From NCBI RefSeq assembly GCF_001625305.1, contig NW_017802403.1, forward strand, positions 88,051-152,050: DNA of 64,000 nt, written 5' to 3'. Below are positions 46,201-56,075 of this stretch, piece after piece. This stretch comes from Branchiostoma belcheri (taxonomy: Eukaryota; Chordata; Leptocardii; Amphioxiformes; Branchiostomatidae). Below the pieces are notes generated by a model, which saw only the letters and a list, made by a program, of their open reading frames with translations, was not told the DNA's origin and did no database searches. The position numbers and the translations under genes were made by a program. How positions within the stretch are numbered: the stretch's first letter is position 1; each line of letters begins with the position of its first letter.

Positions 46201-49200
46201 TTTTCCAAAAATTGTTTTTTTTTTTCCATTTCCAGGCAAAACATCAGGCAACTAGAGAGGCCGACATTTGCTTGGGAGCAAATACAGCATATTTCAGTCC
46301 ATCTCCCTCCCACGCAAAAGTGGACTATTCCAAACTTACCCCAGTGTAAAACTGGCAAAGATTCTCAAATAAATGAATTATATAGTAGCTATGTAATTGA
46401 GAACAAAGATGCAAGAACAAGCACATTGAATCTCGAAAGCTTTACTAGTCTTATTACTGGTATGCAAATACTAACAATGATGAGATTTGATACATTTTGA
46501 AGGTCTTAGGCACATAAAATTAAATGTGTGGGTCATTCCGCACGACTTACGTGCAATGTGACCTCAGGTAACCCGCAATGGAACACGTGTTCCATGTCCA
46601 ACGGCAGATGGAACAGGCCATTCTTTAGATAGAACATGGAACGGGCCGGGTATAGCACTTTTAGCCCCTTTTTTGCTGAAAATAGCCGTTAAAGTCCCCC
46701 AAATGAGTCATTTGGAAGTGGTGTATGCCAAATATGTGACTGCTATTCTGTAGACACATGTTCAAGGTACCCTTATACCGAATTTCAGATGATTTGGTTG
46801 TAAAACCAGGGCTCAGGATCCAAAAATCCATTTTTTGGCGAAAAATGCCCCCAAAAACCTTCATAAAAAATTTTCAAAGGCATGTATCAAAAAAATGAAA
46901 AAAACGCCTGGGGGTATTGGCCCACTCTACCTCTATGCCAAATTCCAGGTCATTTGGCTAAAAAATGACAGAGTTGAATCCCTTTGACTGTGTGGCAGGA
47001 GAAGGAGGAGAAGGAGGAGGAGAAGAAACATGAGAGAACACAATATATTTCATCCACACCATGGTATGGACTGAAATATAAAAAATATACATTTTGGGAT
47101 CTGGAGCTGGTACTAAAACCAAATGACCTGAAATTTGGTATGGTGATACCTTGGACATATGTCTACAAAACCACATCCAAGCTTTGGACATACACCACTT
47201 TAAATTGTAAAAAAAATAGGGCTTTTGGCTTTTTTCGGACAAAAAAAAATGTACATTTTTCCGAATGACCTGAAATTCGCTATGGGGACACCATCGGCAC
47301 ATAACAAAAGAATAGCATTGACGCTTTTGACATGCGTACTTTAGAATTGTGTAAAATATGGCTTTTTGGCTATTTCCAGAAGAAAAATGTACATTTCTAA
47401 AAATGTACATTTTTGTCTCCTGTGCCCTGATATTAAAACCAAAAGCCCTGAAAATTGGTATGGGAGAACGTTGGATACAAGGCTACAGATTGTTATTTAT
47501 ACTTTGGGCGTGTGTCACTTAAAATTATATACTTTTTTTACCTATTTTTGACCGACAATGTATATTTTTGGCGCCTGTTCGCTAATATAAAAACCGAATA
47601 ACCTGAAATTCAGCATAAGAGTAGCTTGGCACCAAATGCTTAGACTACAGTGTTCACTATTCTTTTATTTACCTTTTATACTTCTACCTTATACTTTATA
47701 CTTTTATTTACCTTACTTTCAGTAAAAACAGCGATTTTAGCTTGAAAACCCAATCCCCATATGACAGTTTTACATGTTCCTGGCACTGACTCTACATGTT
47801 CCATTAGAAGGCATTGGAAGATTTAATTGCTGCATGAAGGAATAGACTCTTGGAACACTTCAAATTCTGGATACTAGTAGGGATGATTTAGGAACAATCC
47901 GTATGTGTGGCAGTGGGAAGGATCCGTTTTTGGCACGGGGATGTGGTGAAGCTATCTGCTGCATTTGCTCCCGAGCAAATGCCGACCTGTCTAGTGTTTC
48001 TCCTCCTCCTTCCATTTTGTTAAATGGATTCAATTTCTTACTTTTTGGACAAAATCACATAAAATTTGGTATGGAGGTAGAGTGGCCAAATATCCCCAGG
48101 AGAATTTTTCAATTTTTTTAAACAGGCCTCTAAAATTGTTCTATTTGTTACTCCGTGAAGGAGGTCAGGACCTCCGGACGGAGTGTTGTGAACGGCTGGT
48201 TTTTCGTGTTCGCAGTCAAAACACTGGGTTCTCTTTGTGTAATCGGCACGCAATTTTATACGCCGTCTGCGGACATGCCCGTGTTGATGCACGAATGTGT
48301 ATTTTTGCCGTTGCTGCTTTCGCGGTCAATGTAATATTGCAGACGCACCCCTACAATTACGAGGCGAATTGGAATGGTCCAGAGAAACGCGTTGTTTTGA
48401 ATATCAGTGGGGGGGTGGAACTTCATGCAGATACGGGGTGGTTTTGATAAGTGGTTCCAGATGTTTTTGCCCGTGCTTAAGAGATGCCAAGTTTTTTGGA
48501 AGATGTTCGCAGCCAAAACGCATTCTTCCGTACGTCGCATTTCTGTGTAATTTCGCATGTGGTGTGGCATTATGTCCGGGATGATGCACGTCTTTTTATT
48601 TTTACCGTAGCTGTTTTGATATTGGAGTAAATGGTTATTTTCGAAACATCCCCATGTCGTTGAAATGTTGTCGCCCGTTTATGTGACCGGTAGTATATTA
48701 AAGTCGCGGTCAGGCTGATGGGGACGGTTATGTGGGGTGGTCAGAGGTCAACATTACGAAATGTAAATACCGATGACGTAATCCTATCGATTTCAAACTG
48801 GTCGGCTGTGGCGACCTAGCTAGTGGCGGCGTGTATTTAGTCACGTAGCAACTGGCCGGTCGTCCTAGCAACGAGCATGCTGGCCGCTTCTCTGTACACA
48901 TTGCCAATATTTTTGGGTTGGGCCGCTCCATAGTGTTAGTGGAGCAGCTCTTTGTAAACATGGACAGTATTTTTGAGCAACCCATCAATGTGTTCTGCCT
49001 CGTGGTCGGATGTGGTCTGGGGCTGGTAAACCGCACATACTAGTAGATCGGGTAATTTTATGATTTGCTAGTTGTAAAGGCGTCTTGTAGTATGAGCCGG
49101 TATATGAAGAAGTAGCCTGTGTTACACAATCATGCTTTCGGCCGGATTGATGTGCAACTGTTACTAATTGCAGGGACTGCGCTAATGCCGACCAGTCGCG

Positions 49201-51823
49201 CTGTCCTGATACACCGCGAATGTTGGGCAATATGCGAGTGTTCCCTGTAGACAGTCCCGGGAGTCATTTTTTCGCACATTCGCACATTCCAGGAGCCAAA
49301 CCAAAATACGTTCATGAACCGAGTCCAAAAAACCGAAACATGGAAATCGGATGATCGGACCTGATGTAACGTTACATTTCTCTTTCTGTAGATTGTACAC
49401 ATAATACACACATCTTTAGATAATCTGGCCATGGCAGGTAAAAAAAAGTAACCCTAAATCATACTAGATTAGCGTAAATGCATATTTATGCGTTCAAAAC
49501 AAGAAAAGAAATTGTTTCCCGGTATTAATCTCTTGAAACACGGCGCTGAATATTGACGCAAAAATATTTCGAGCATCGCGCGCCCTTCCCCGTTGTTTAG
49601 ACTGTATGCAAATCCCGCGTCACGTGTCGGCATTTCGCATCTCTGATTGGTTGCTGCGTCTTAAGATGACTGAGCCGACGTGCGTTTAAACAATTTTTCT
49701 TTGTTCGATTTATCACACTTCACAGAGAATTGTCACCAATGGCTACTTCTTTTTGTTGCAATATATACTTTTTTTTTATTTATTTATTATAACATTTAGT
49801 AACAAAACAGGATGACGACATACTCAAGCTACAATGCTTATGTTTGTGTCGTCATCGTTACAAAGATATATACATGTAGTCACAAATACAGACATGCAAA
49901 GCATAAGAGTAATAAGGTAAACTAAAGTAAGCCGCATTATAACTAAATCATAAAATATGTAACAAATATATAACAGTATAATATTATGCAGGTAAGTGAT
50001 AAGTGAATAAGTAGGCATTCCAAGTCAAACAACAAACTGGTAGGATAAGAAATTGATGGTTACTCAAATCTTTCCGTTTCTTTTATAAACAATTGAACAC
50101 ATTGTAAGAGTTTAGCGTTGTTAGAAGCCGACAGAGAAGAGGAACCTCTAAGCAGTAATTGTACTAGGAGATTATCGGGAAGGTTTTGGATGTTGATGGC
50201 AAATCCTACAAGTTTGGTTAAATTGCTGAAGAGGGAGACACGATATTGAGTAAACTTTGGGCAGTGCAGAAGATAATGATGAATACTTTCACAGGGGTGG
50301 CCACAAGTACAAGCAGAACTAGATACCAGGTTTCGAGAGTACAGATTAGAGTTTAGGCTATGAGTACCAAGTCGAAAACGAGTGAGAAGAGCGCAGGTGT
50401 ACCGGGGACCTATACTGAAGTATGAAACAGGGACAGGGCGCACAGATTTGATCATTTTTTTCTTAAAGCGTGGGAAACTCAGTGAACGGTCTGCTAAGGT
50501 AAGGCTATTCCAGTGATACGTTGCATAGGGAATGAATGATTTTTTAAAGCGGGTTGTGGTACGTTTTGGCAACTGAAGATTTAGTTTATTACGAAGGTCG
50601 TAAGTAGAGGCGTCTGATACTAGGGGCAAATATATACTTCACGGAGAATTGTCGCCTATGGCTTCTTGTTTGTTTTTTTGGCCAGTTTCAGGTAAAAAAT
50701 ATTCATTTTGGGACCTGGAACCCTGGTACTAAAGCTAAATGATCTGAGATTTGGTATGGGGATACCTTGGACACATGTCTACAGAATGCCAATCAAGCTT
50801 TTGACATAAACCACTCTAAAATTGCTTAAAATGATGCTTTTGGGCTATTTACGGCCAAAATGTTTATTTTTTTGCTCCTGTCCCCTAATATGAAAGTCGA
50901 ATGATCTAAAATTCGGTATGATGATACCTTGGACAAATGTCAAAAGACATGCACAATTTCAAAACTGTGTAAAATAGGGCTTTTTGGTTATTTTTGGACA
51001 AAAAATGTACATTTTTGGCTCCTGTGCCCTAATATCAAAACCAAATAACCTGAAACCTTTTTGTTTTGCTATTTTTTTACCAAAAAATTTACATTTCTGG
51101 CTCATGTGCGCTACTACAAAAACCAAATCACCTGAAATTCAGCTAAAGGGTAGCTAGGCACCAAATGCTTAGACTACAGTGTTCACTTTTCAGATGTAGC
51201 CCTTTACAATACTTTTATTTATTTACCTTGTTTTAGTAAAACAGCAATTGTAGCTTCAAAACCCAAATCTTCAATTCAACTGACAGTTCTAAACGCAACA
51301 CCGGGTTCTACATGATCCAACAGCAGAAGGTGTTGGAAGATTCCATTGCTACATGGGGGGAATAGACTATTTGAACACTTAACATTTTGGTCATGGGTGA
51401 TTTAGGAACAATCCATTTTGTGCAGGAGGGGGATAGGTCAAATTTGCTGCATTTGCTCCCAGCATAGGGTTACGTTATGAACATCGTAACTATAAGTGTA
51501 ACAGAACAAATAAAACAACCTGGATATATATAAGAGGCTCAAATAGAAGAGAAATAGGTGTCAATATACATACAATTATGCTCCATATTTCGCTCTTCGT
51601 GTAATAAAGAAAGAATTCCGGCAAAATGATGACAAGCAAGTTGCCATAATGGAGTTACCAACCAGACTGAAAAATAAACTAATTATTGAGACAAGTTAAT
51701 TATGCAACTAAGGTGGTGATTTGAATGATTATGATAAACTATAGCTAAAACTTTTAAATGGTGCAAGGACGATGTATGGACTTTCCTCATTAATCGTGGA
51801 AATTGCATCATGATTTGCGTACA

Positions 51824-51858
<35 letters not shown>

Positions 51859-54507
51859 CACGCCCACACAAACATACACAAAATCGCTTCGCAATATATA
51901 ACCTTCTTGGTGAAGGTACGCAACTAGCCGACAAAATCCGACTTACTTTCCCTTGTGCACGATTAAAGCCCCGAATAGTCCATCTTCCCGCTGGGTGCTG
52001 AGATGGGAGTGGTAAAAATGAGTCCCGGCAGGCTCTGCGCGAAAGCGGTAGAAGAAACTCTCGCGGGGCATGATGGGACATTGGGTGACGTAGGCCACGC
52101 CATCCATATATGGCGTGCCGCGCATGTGCAGACCGTGCCAGTGGATGCTTGTGACCTCATTTAGCAGTTTGTTCGTTACTTTAACGACGACCTGAGTAGA
52201 TATCAACATGATAACACTAGTAAGTACAGTCAGATTTATTACGCTAGCTGTTATGTGCACCTTGTCAAAACATATGTGGCACTAACAAACAATATTTTTT
52301 TTTCTTAATTTTCCTTAACAATATTCAATATCACTGTGAATTATAGTCTTAAACTATAATCTCCAGTTATCAATTGCCGATTGATGTCAAGAATTTAATG
52401 CTTGAAAAATAGAAGATTTAGCAAAATTCCAGCTGTACAGTATCTCTAACCTGTGCCCCCTCCACGACTTCAATGGTAGGTCCCGGAAACATGTCGTTGA
52501 CCGTGATGACGTTCCTCTGAACTCCGTCAGTGGTAATGACCTCCTCCCAGGGTACGAGAGTTCCGTTCACGTTCTCCTTCCCCGGGTGGGCGGGGTTTCC
52601 CAGCGAACTAAAGAGCTCAAGGCGTCCGTCGTCACGAAGTTTCACCTGTACACATTGATGTGAGATTGGGGATATCGTGCGTTTGCAATAATGATAACTT
52701 GTACAGGGTACGAAGTGTGGCATCTCTTTTATTTAAGATTAAGGTGGCGACAGGACATTTGATGGACTGGCAATGACTATACGGTACAATTAACAAACAG
52801 GACAGACAACACATATCGGCCTCTATAACACTCCAACAGCATATAACGGGGGGTGCTCTAAGTTCGGACGGATTATTTTACTGATCTTACTATGCAAAAG
52901 TACACCGTGTTTGTTTCCACTGACTTTGCTAATCAAAAAGGCAAATAGCCAAAGCCAATGCATACAGGTGTTATTTGCATGCATAGTATATATAGAATAC
53001 AACACGGGGTATTCCGTATCGCCCGAGGTATCGGCCCGACCGCGGGTCGGATCGCCCGACGGCCGCAGGCCGGAGGGCGATCCGACTCGCGGGAGGGCAG
53101 GGACCGAGTAGTGTTGTAGTGTTGTATTCTATTTATGTCATACCCACCCAAGAAAACACGCCTTTCAATGCAAGATGAGCCAAAAGTTGGTGCCACTGAA
53201 CCCTAAACTGCAACAACATCAATTCCAACGTCCGGTTTCTGTATTCGAATTTTCGAAAGGGGCACACGCGGTTAGGGCGAAACGCGTTCGAATCGTTTTA
53301 TGGAAGCCATGGAAGCGTTCGATAACGGGTTCCTGACCGGGCCGTACCGTAAAGTACGGCCCGGTCCGGAACCCGTTATCGAACGTTATCGCGGCCCGGG
53401 TATGATATAAAGTTATTTATTGTCGTATCGTTTCGTCGAAAAGCAGAATTTCGTCGAAAAACAGTAAAAATTTCGGTGTTTTTGTTGTAGAAAACCGACC
53501 AGAGAAAAAAAAAATTAACACTACAGCATCTGCATTTCCCATTATTCCTATGAGACCACGTTGATTGCGCAAGCCGGATTTTCAGCCGAAACACTGACTG
53601 ACTTCGATACAACCTCCCTCACGTGAGACGAGAAGTACACAAAATCGCATTTTAAACACCAAAAAGAAGGCTGAAATATAATGCTTATTCAAAGTCATCA
53701 CTAATTTCTGAAAACAACAAAATTACAAAACGAAGTAAGGACACACTGTCTAGCGTCGGCCATTCACGAAAGTACACTCACGAAAACGACTCACAGCGTT
53801 TGCCACTTGTAACGGGAAGGTCGAAGGGCTCATGAAAAGTATTTTTTTTTTAATTTTTTGTTTATTTTATGAAGATTTACCACATCTGTGGAAGGATTGA
53901 CATAACAGGTGACTATCACCTTTTCAAAGATGCCAACCCCGAGACAAGACTGTAAGGTTTGAACCACTCACACCGGGAAGGTCCCCTACTCTTTTCGATA
54001 AGTGCGGTGGGTTCTTTAACGTGCGTGGGGTGTGGCTATCCCAAACACGGGACCTCCATTTAACGTCCTATCCGAGGGACGTCCCTAACCAAAGCTAGGT
54101 ACTCATTTTCACCTGAGTGAAGTGAGGAAATTCGTGTAAAGTACCTTTCCCAAGGGTACAATGTCGGGGCGCATGTTCGGACTTGTTCGGGTACGAGTCC
54201 GAACATGCGCCCCTACGTTGTACCCTTGGGTGCATTTCTTATTCAAGTATGTTCTCCGCACAAATATTTAAAAAAAACTCCGATATTAGGGCACCCCCCG
54301 TTATCACAGTTCAATCATTCAACAAAAGCTACCCACGGAGTTTGTGTCCCTTGTGCCGTTGACGTCCCGTGAATGAGTCATGGTCTTGGTTCGCCTGATG
54401 ACGAAGTTAAAGTTACAGACACTCTCGGTGCAGGGCTGGGATAGGACGAGATGAGGCGCTACAAGCGCCGCCATGATGATGATGGTGGTGGTCAAAGGCC
54501 CCGCCAT
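33215..54507 (-). CDS. Laccase-like multicopper oxidase with C-terminal membrane anchor, complete, nine exons
   Basis: Exons 54507-54337, 52645-52451, 52191-51947, 45985-45864, 45445-44621, 36177-36037, 34947-34791, 34516-34344 and 33387-33215 sum to 2202 bases, exactly 734 codons, with phases matching at all eight junctions. The protein has a signal peptide (residues 1 to about 23), three cupredoxin-type domains and all four copper motifs: HWHG at 139, HSH at 183, HSVHIHGH at 543-550 and [12 protein letters not shown] at 629-640. Cys630, His635 and the axial ligand Met640 define the type 1 copper. A single transmembrane helix (about 689-713) precedes a 19-residue basic cytoplasmic tail, so the enzyme is predicted to face outward on the cell surface. 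Laccases couple one-electron oxidation of phenols, amines or metal ions to reduction of O2 to water; the substrate here is unknown. Length and order fit animal laccases better than hephaestin/ceruloplasmin, which have six domains. Confidence 0.95.
33890..34290. repeat. Long CA-rich microsatellite in an oxidase intron
   Basis: About 400 bases of CA/ACAG/ACACG variants between exons 8 and 9. Open frames rich in Cys-Val or Thr-His across it are repeat translation. Confidence 0.96.
34344..34516 (-). CDS. Laccase-like exon 8: copper motif 4
   Basis: Encodes [20 protein letters not shown] and on to EEYQHDLE. The HCHxxxHxxxxM pattern carries the type 1 Cys and axial Met. Acceptor CTGCTAG, donor GTAACG. 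Confidence 0.95.
34791..34947 (-). CDS. Laccase-like exon 7
   Basis: Encodes [16 protein letters not shown] through [12 protein letters not shown]. The [16 protein letters not shown] strand leads into the last copper motif. Acceptor CGTACAG, donor GTATGC. Phase 1 in, 2 out. Confidence 0.93.
35180..35830. repeat. Tandem repeat of about 160-190 bp, four units, with TTAGGG cores
   Basis: GTGTTTGAAGTTTCAATG-like starts recur near 35,188, 35,376, 35,529 and 35,694, each followed by GGCATTAGGGTTAGGG and GCAACCGAAAGAC. It lies in the intron between oxidase exons 6 and 7. Confidence 0.85.
36037..36177 (-). CDS. Laccase-like exon 6: copper motif 3
   Basis: Encodes [14 protein letters not shown] through [20 protein letters not shown]. 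The HxxHxHGH motif supplies one type 1 and several type 2/3 copper ligands. It follows an 8.4 kb intron. Acceptor TTTTTAG, donor GTACGT. Confidence 0.95.
36366..36710. repeat. Dispersed repeat family R2, copy 1
   Basis: Shares ATATACACCGAGGATAA, ATCATATAGCCTATCCAA and AACAGATCATCTAGGCAAT with 63,515-63,725 in the same orientation and, in part, with 44,130-44,350 inverted. Includes a short palindrome CACCAAGTGAGCG...ACGAGGTGG. Confidence 0.75.
36868..36913. repeat. Short hairpin
   Basis: CTGGCTATATGATA and its near complement TATCATATAGCCAG are separated by 18 bases. Confidence 0.75.
37298..38446 (+). mobile_element. Non-LTR retrotransposon reverse transcriptase fragment
   Basis: An open frame of 382 codons in an oxidase intron, on the strand opposite to the gene. 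Reverse transcriptase motifs in order: [11 protein letters not shown] (catalytic Asp), [18 protein letters not shown] and [10 protein letters not shown] (catalytic AspAsp), then the thumb-like [17 protein letters not shown] and [19 protein letters not shown] tail. The upstream endonuclease and palm start are missing, so the copy is 5'-truncated, but what remains has no stop or frameshift, indicating a young insertion. The clade is uncertain; the tail resembles RTE-like or related elements spread widely in marine invertebrates. Confidence 0.88.
39080..39245. repeat. Fragment related to the 39.9-40.3 kb repeat
   Basis: The blocks GGTACCACTTATCG.CCCCTC, CCAAACAACG and ATAATTGTAGGGGTGCATTT recur at 40,008-40,140 in the same order. 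Confidence 0.7.
39453..40320. mobile_element. Element with CTCCGTGAAG / CTTCACGGAG ends, left copy
   Basis: Terminal CTCCGTGAAG and CTTCACGGAG are exact complements. The right end also contains a palindrome GGAGGTCCTGACCTCC. About 400 bases at its right side are homologous, inverted, to 48,151-48,640. It is non-coding. Related end sequences also occur at 36,965 and 50,637. Confidence 0.65.
40490..43600 (+). repeat. Satellite-like family with about 163-bp internal period, cluster 1
   Basis: The phrase GGCTCCTGTGCCCTAA recurs at about 163-base spacing (41,547, 41,710, 41,873). Each unit also has ATGACCTGAAATTYGGTATG, GGGATACCTTGGACA and CCACTTTAAAATTG. A larger block starting with CCCTCATGTTTCTTCTTC occurs at 41,178 and again at 42,303. 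Units end near palindromic GCTCC.GAGCAAATGTCGGCC motifs (42,275; 43,370; 43,440; 43,560). Long open frames here are only the repeat read through. Confidence 0.85.
44130..44350. repeat. Dispersed repeat family R2, inverted copy 2
   Basis: The reverse complement carries CAGAAAAACAGATCATCTAC, the GGTAATCATCTGCGG block and CAGTACCACTTTTAGTGGG, which match 36,610-36,710. Confidence 0.7.
44621..45445 (-). CDS. Laccase-like exon 5: second cupredoxin domain and linker
   Basis: An 825-base exon with [46 protein letters not shown] and a cysteine-rich end near [17 protein letters not shown]. The donor GTGCGG at 44,620 is required by phase; a nearby GTAAAA would break the frame to the next exon. Confidence 0.93.
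45864..45985 (-). CDS. Laccase-like exon 4
   Basis: Encodes [20 protein letters not shown] through GGDGAYEL. The LHDWYH phrase is conserved in laccases at this point. Acceptor TTGCCAG, donor GTAATT. Phase 2 in, 1 out. Not visible as a long open frame. Confidence 0.9.
46080..48150 (-). repeat. Satellite-like family, cluster 2, largely inverted
   Basis: 46,385-47,060 is the near-identical reverse complement of 40,490-41,110. The part from 47,060 to 48,150 carries plus-oriented units (ATGACCTGAAATTTGGTATG) ending in GCTCCCGAGCAAATGCCGAC at 47,967. Confidence 0.82.
48151..49728. mobile_element. Element with CTCCGTGAAG / CTTCACAGAG ends, inverted right copy
   Basis: Begins CTCCGTGAAGGAGGTCAGGA and ends CTTCACAGAG. 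The first 490 bases are the inverted counterpart of 39,905-40,320. It carries no recognisable transposase. Confidence 0.6.
49768..50636 (-). mobile_element. 5'-truncated non-LTR retroelement with C-terminal domain
   Basis: The minus-strand frame 50,629-50,060 encodes 189 residues with [44 protein letters not shown] and a zinc-knuckle-like [20 protein letters not shown], typical of the end of non-LTR polyproteins. A T-rich 3' end lies at 49,768-49,795. CTTCACRGAGAATTGTC..C-type sequence lies on both sides (49,719 and 50,637), but it differs at several sites, so it is not a clean target duplication. Confidence 0.8.
50660..51470 (+). repeat. Satellite-like family, cluster 3
   Basis: Three more diverged units with the same landmarks (GGGGATACCTTGGACACATG, TTTTTGGCTCCTGTGCCCTA), followed by the shared tail with TTAGACTACAGTGTTCACT. 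Confidence 0.8.
51826..51858. repeat. CA dinucleotide microsatellite
   Basis: (CA)n about 90 bases downstream of the oxidase exon 3 donor, followed by an ATAACCTTCTTGGTGAAGGT phrase also seen in part at 55,740. Confidence 0.93.
51947..52191 (-). CDS. Laccase-like exon 3: copper motifs 1 and 2
   Basis: Contains [18 protein letters not shown] and [19 protein letters not shown], which supply trinuclear-cluster histidines. Acceptor TACTCAG, donor GTAAGT. Phase 0 in, 2 out. Confidence 0.96.
52451..52645 (-). CDS. Laccase-like exon 2: start of first cupredoxin domain
   Basis: Encodes [18 protein letters not shown] through [14 protein letters not shown]. The (N)xxFPGPxIEVxEG phrase is typical just before the first copper motif. 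Acceptor TGTACAG, donor GTTAGA. Confidence 0.93.
52988..53138. mobile_element. 151-bp palindromic element
   Basis: The ends ATAGAATACAACAC and GTGTTGTATTCTAT are exact complements. The centre CGGGTCGGATCGCCCGAC pairs with GGGCGATCCGACTCGCGGG. GC-rich core in AT-rich intron 1 of the oxidase. Confidence 0.8.
53314..53386. repeat. Long near-perfect hairpin
   Basis: CGTTCGATAACGGGTTCC..ACCGGGCCGTAC pairs with GTACGGCCCGGT..GGAACCCGTTATCGAACG over about 33 bases with a 6-base loop. Confidence 0.85.
53945..54135. repeat. SINE-like repeat family S, copy 2
   Basis: About 90% identical by eye to 22,605-22,790, in the same orientation (AACCACTCACACCGGGAAGG through CTAGGTACTCATTTTCACCT). Directly followed by a strong hairpin. 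Confidence 0.75.
54152..54230. repeat. Hairpin adjoining SINE-like copy 2
   Basis: CCCAAGGGTACAATGTCGGG..CATGTTCGGACT pairs with AGTCCGAACATGCGCCCC..GTTGTACCCTTGGG around a 12-base loop. Confidence 0.82.
54337..54507 (-). CDS. Laccase-like exon 1: signal peptide
   Basis: Starts [20 protein letters not shown] and continues to NGTRDTNS. The [15 protein letters not shown] block resembles the N-terminal segment of animal laccases. The donor is GTGGGT, chosen because phase 0 is required. Confidence 0.85.
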
Positions 54508-54514
54508 CTTTCCT

Positions 54515-55640
54515 TTTACCTGGTGACAACATAGCAGGGTGTTCTAAAGTACAAGTGGTAATCTAAAGGGTCATTTTAAAATGTTGGGCATTCTAAAGCG
54601 TAAAACAGACAAAACAAAATTCTCAGGCAAGAAAACATTAACGCTGCAGCCTAATAGCCTTATTTTGAGCCCACCTCCTTTAGACTTAACAAATAATAAC
54701 CACGACACTACTAATGATTAAAAAACAAATTAACGGAAACAAAGACATTGCAAACTGGGTCTAATACGTATAGATATTTTACCAAAACAGTTCAAAACAG
54801 ACCGAACAACCAATATCATGTAGCTAGAAATTAATATGACTTAAATATTACACAAACTAGAGCTTCACGATCTCATACCTTCGCCAAATGACTTTCGTAT
54901 GACTAAGAAAGTATACATTAATCCCCCTGATTATGCAAATAGGATCCTCAATTGCATGAATTATATCTGTTGATCATATTCTTCACTAAAATACAGTCTG
55001 GTTTTAACAAAGAATGCCATTATAGCATTATAGCATTTCCTCATAAATTATGCAAATGTGATCCTTATTCAAATAAGTTATGTTTAATCATGTTTATATT
55101 CACTTAACTTTCAAATACCCCAAGTATGAAATTCCAGGCAGTTAACACTATCGAATTATAACATTTCTTATTAATTATGCAAATTAAGTCTTCATTTGCA
55201 TAATCGATATCTGCCTGTGTTTCTCTCGTTATTAATTACATATGTCACAAGTTTGACATTCATGGAATGCAGGTGATTAATAGAATTTCCTCATAAATTA
55301 TTCAAATTACATCCATATTTGCATAATTGTAATAACATTATGTCAAGCATCACTTAAGCTACCTACAAACTACCAAAAATCACGACGATCCATCAATCAG
55401 TTCTTGAGTTATCCTCCTTTCAACATTTTTCAACAAACGCCCCTGCAGTTCCAGAGCAAGCAGCTAGGGGGCTCAAACTCATGTCACTTCATCTCCAAGA
55501 GCTATATACCATGTAAATTTTGTGACCCTAGCTTGCCTGGATCATGAGATATCAAAACAAGAAGTTCTGCTACAGTACCATGACAAGCCGCCAGGGGGCG
55601 CAAAATCAGTTTCAGGTTTTATCAAGACCTACCCACCTAC
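54515..55640. other. Upstream region of the oxidase, AT-rich and repeat-like
   Basis: Should include the oxidase promoter. From about 54,880 it has recurring ATGCAAATTAAGTCTTCATT and GCAGTTCCAGAGCAAGCAGC phrases that also occur near 33,710-33,830, so most of it is a dispersed repeat ending in the (CA)n at 55,685-55,722. No exon was recognised. Confidence 0.5.
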
Positions 55641-55684
55641 CAAATTTCACGACAATCCATTCAGGCGTTCTTGAGTTATCGTGT

Positions 55685-55691
55685 TCACACA

Positions 55692-55722
<31 letters not shown>
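55685..55722. repeat. CA dinucleotide microsatellite
   Basis: (CA)n with one TA interruption, following CGTTCTTGAGTTATCGTG, the probable end of a dispersed repeat. Confidence 0.93.
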
Positions 55723-55724
<2 letters not shown>

Positions 55725-55779
55725 GAACGCCCCTGAAAACATAACCTTGTCGGCCAAGGTAATGATAAAAAGACTGGCA

Positions 55780-56075
55780 ATGAAAACATACATTGCCATG
55801 GCGACGGTGGTTGCTGTTAGGGTTATTGTTTGCATGGCACTGCCATTATGTCATGATTTTGAGGAAGACTTGGTGCCTGTTAAGTCTGTACAGATACAGT
55901 GCACTCCTCCCCTGAGTGTATAGTGAACGAGCCCCGGGGTCACAGAAAGTAAGGCCATCTGGGGCAGAGCGGTCTTCCCAAGGGTTACCAGGAATGTGGG
56001 CATAGATGTGGGTCAGAGAAATGCCTGTGGACATGCCATGCTTGTGGACAAAATTAAAAGTAAAGTAAAGTAAAA
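55780..56075 (+). repeat. Dispersed repeat family R1, fourth copy
   Basis: The inverse orientation of the copy at 4880-5235 and close to it over nearly full length (GCCATGGCGACGGTGG, CCGGGGTCACAGAAAG, GGAATGTGGGCATAGATGTG). It ends in an AAAGT microsatellite tail at 56,055-56,075, which suggests a 3' end and hence a retroposed element. Confidence 0.75.

Noticed and set aside
49719-50670. Target-site duplication of about 35 bp around the truncated retroelement
   Set aside because: The two flanking copies differ at four or more positions, while the retroelement frame is intact, and the same phrase occurs elsewhere as a repeat border.
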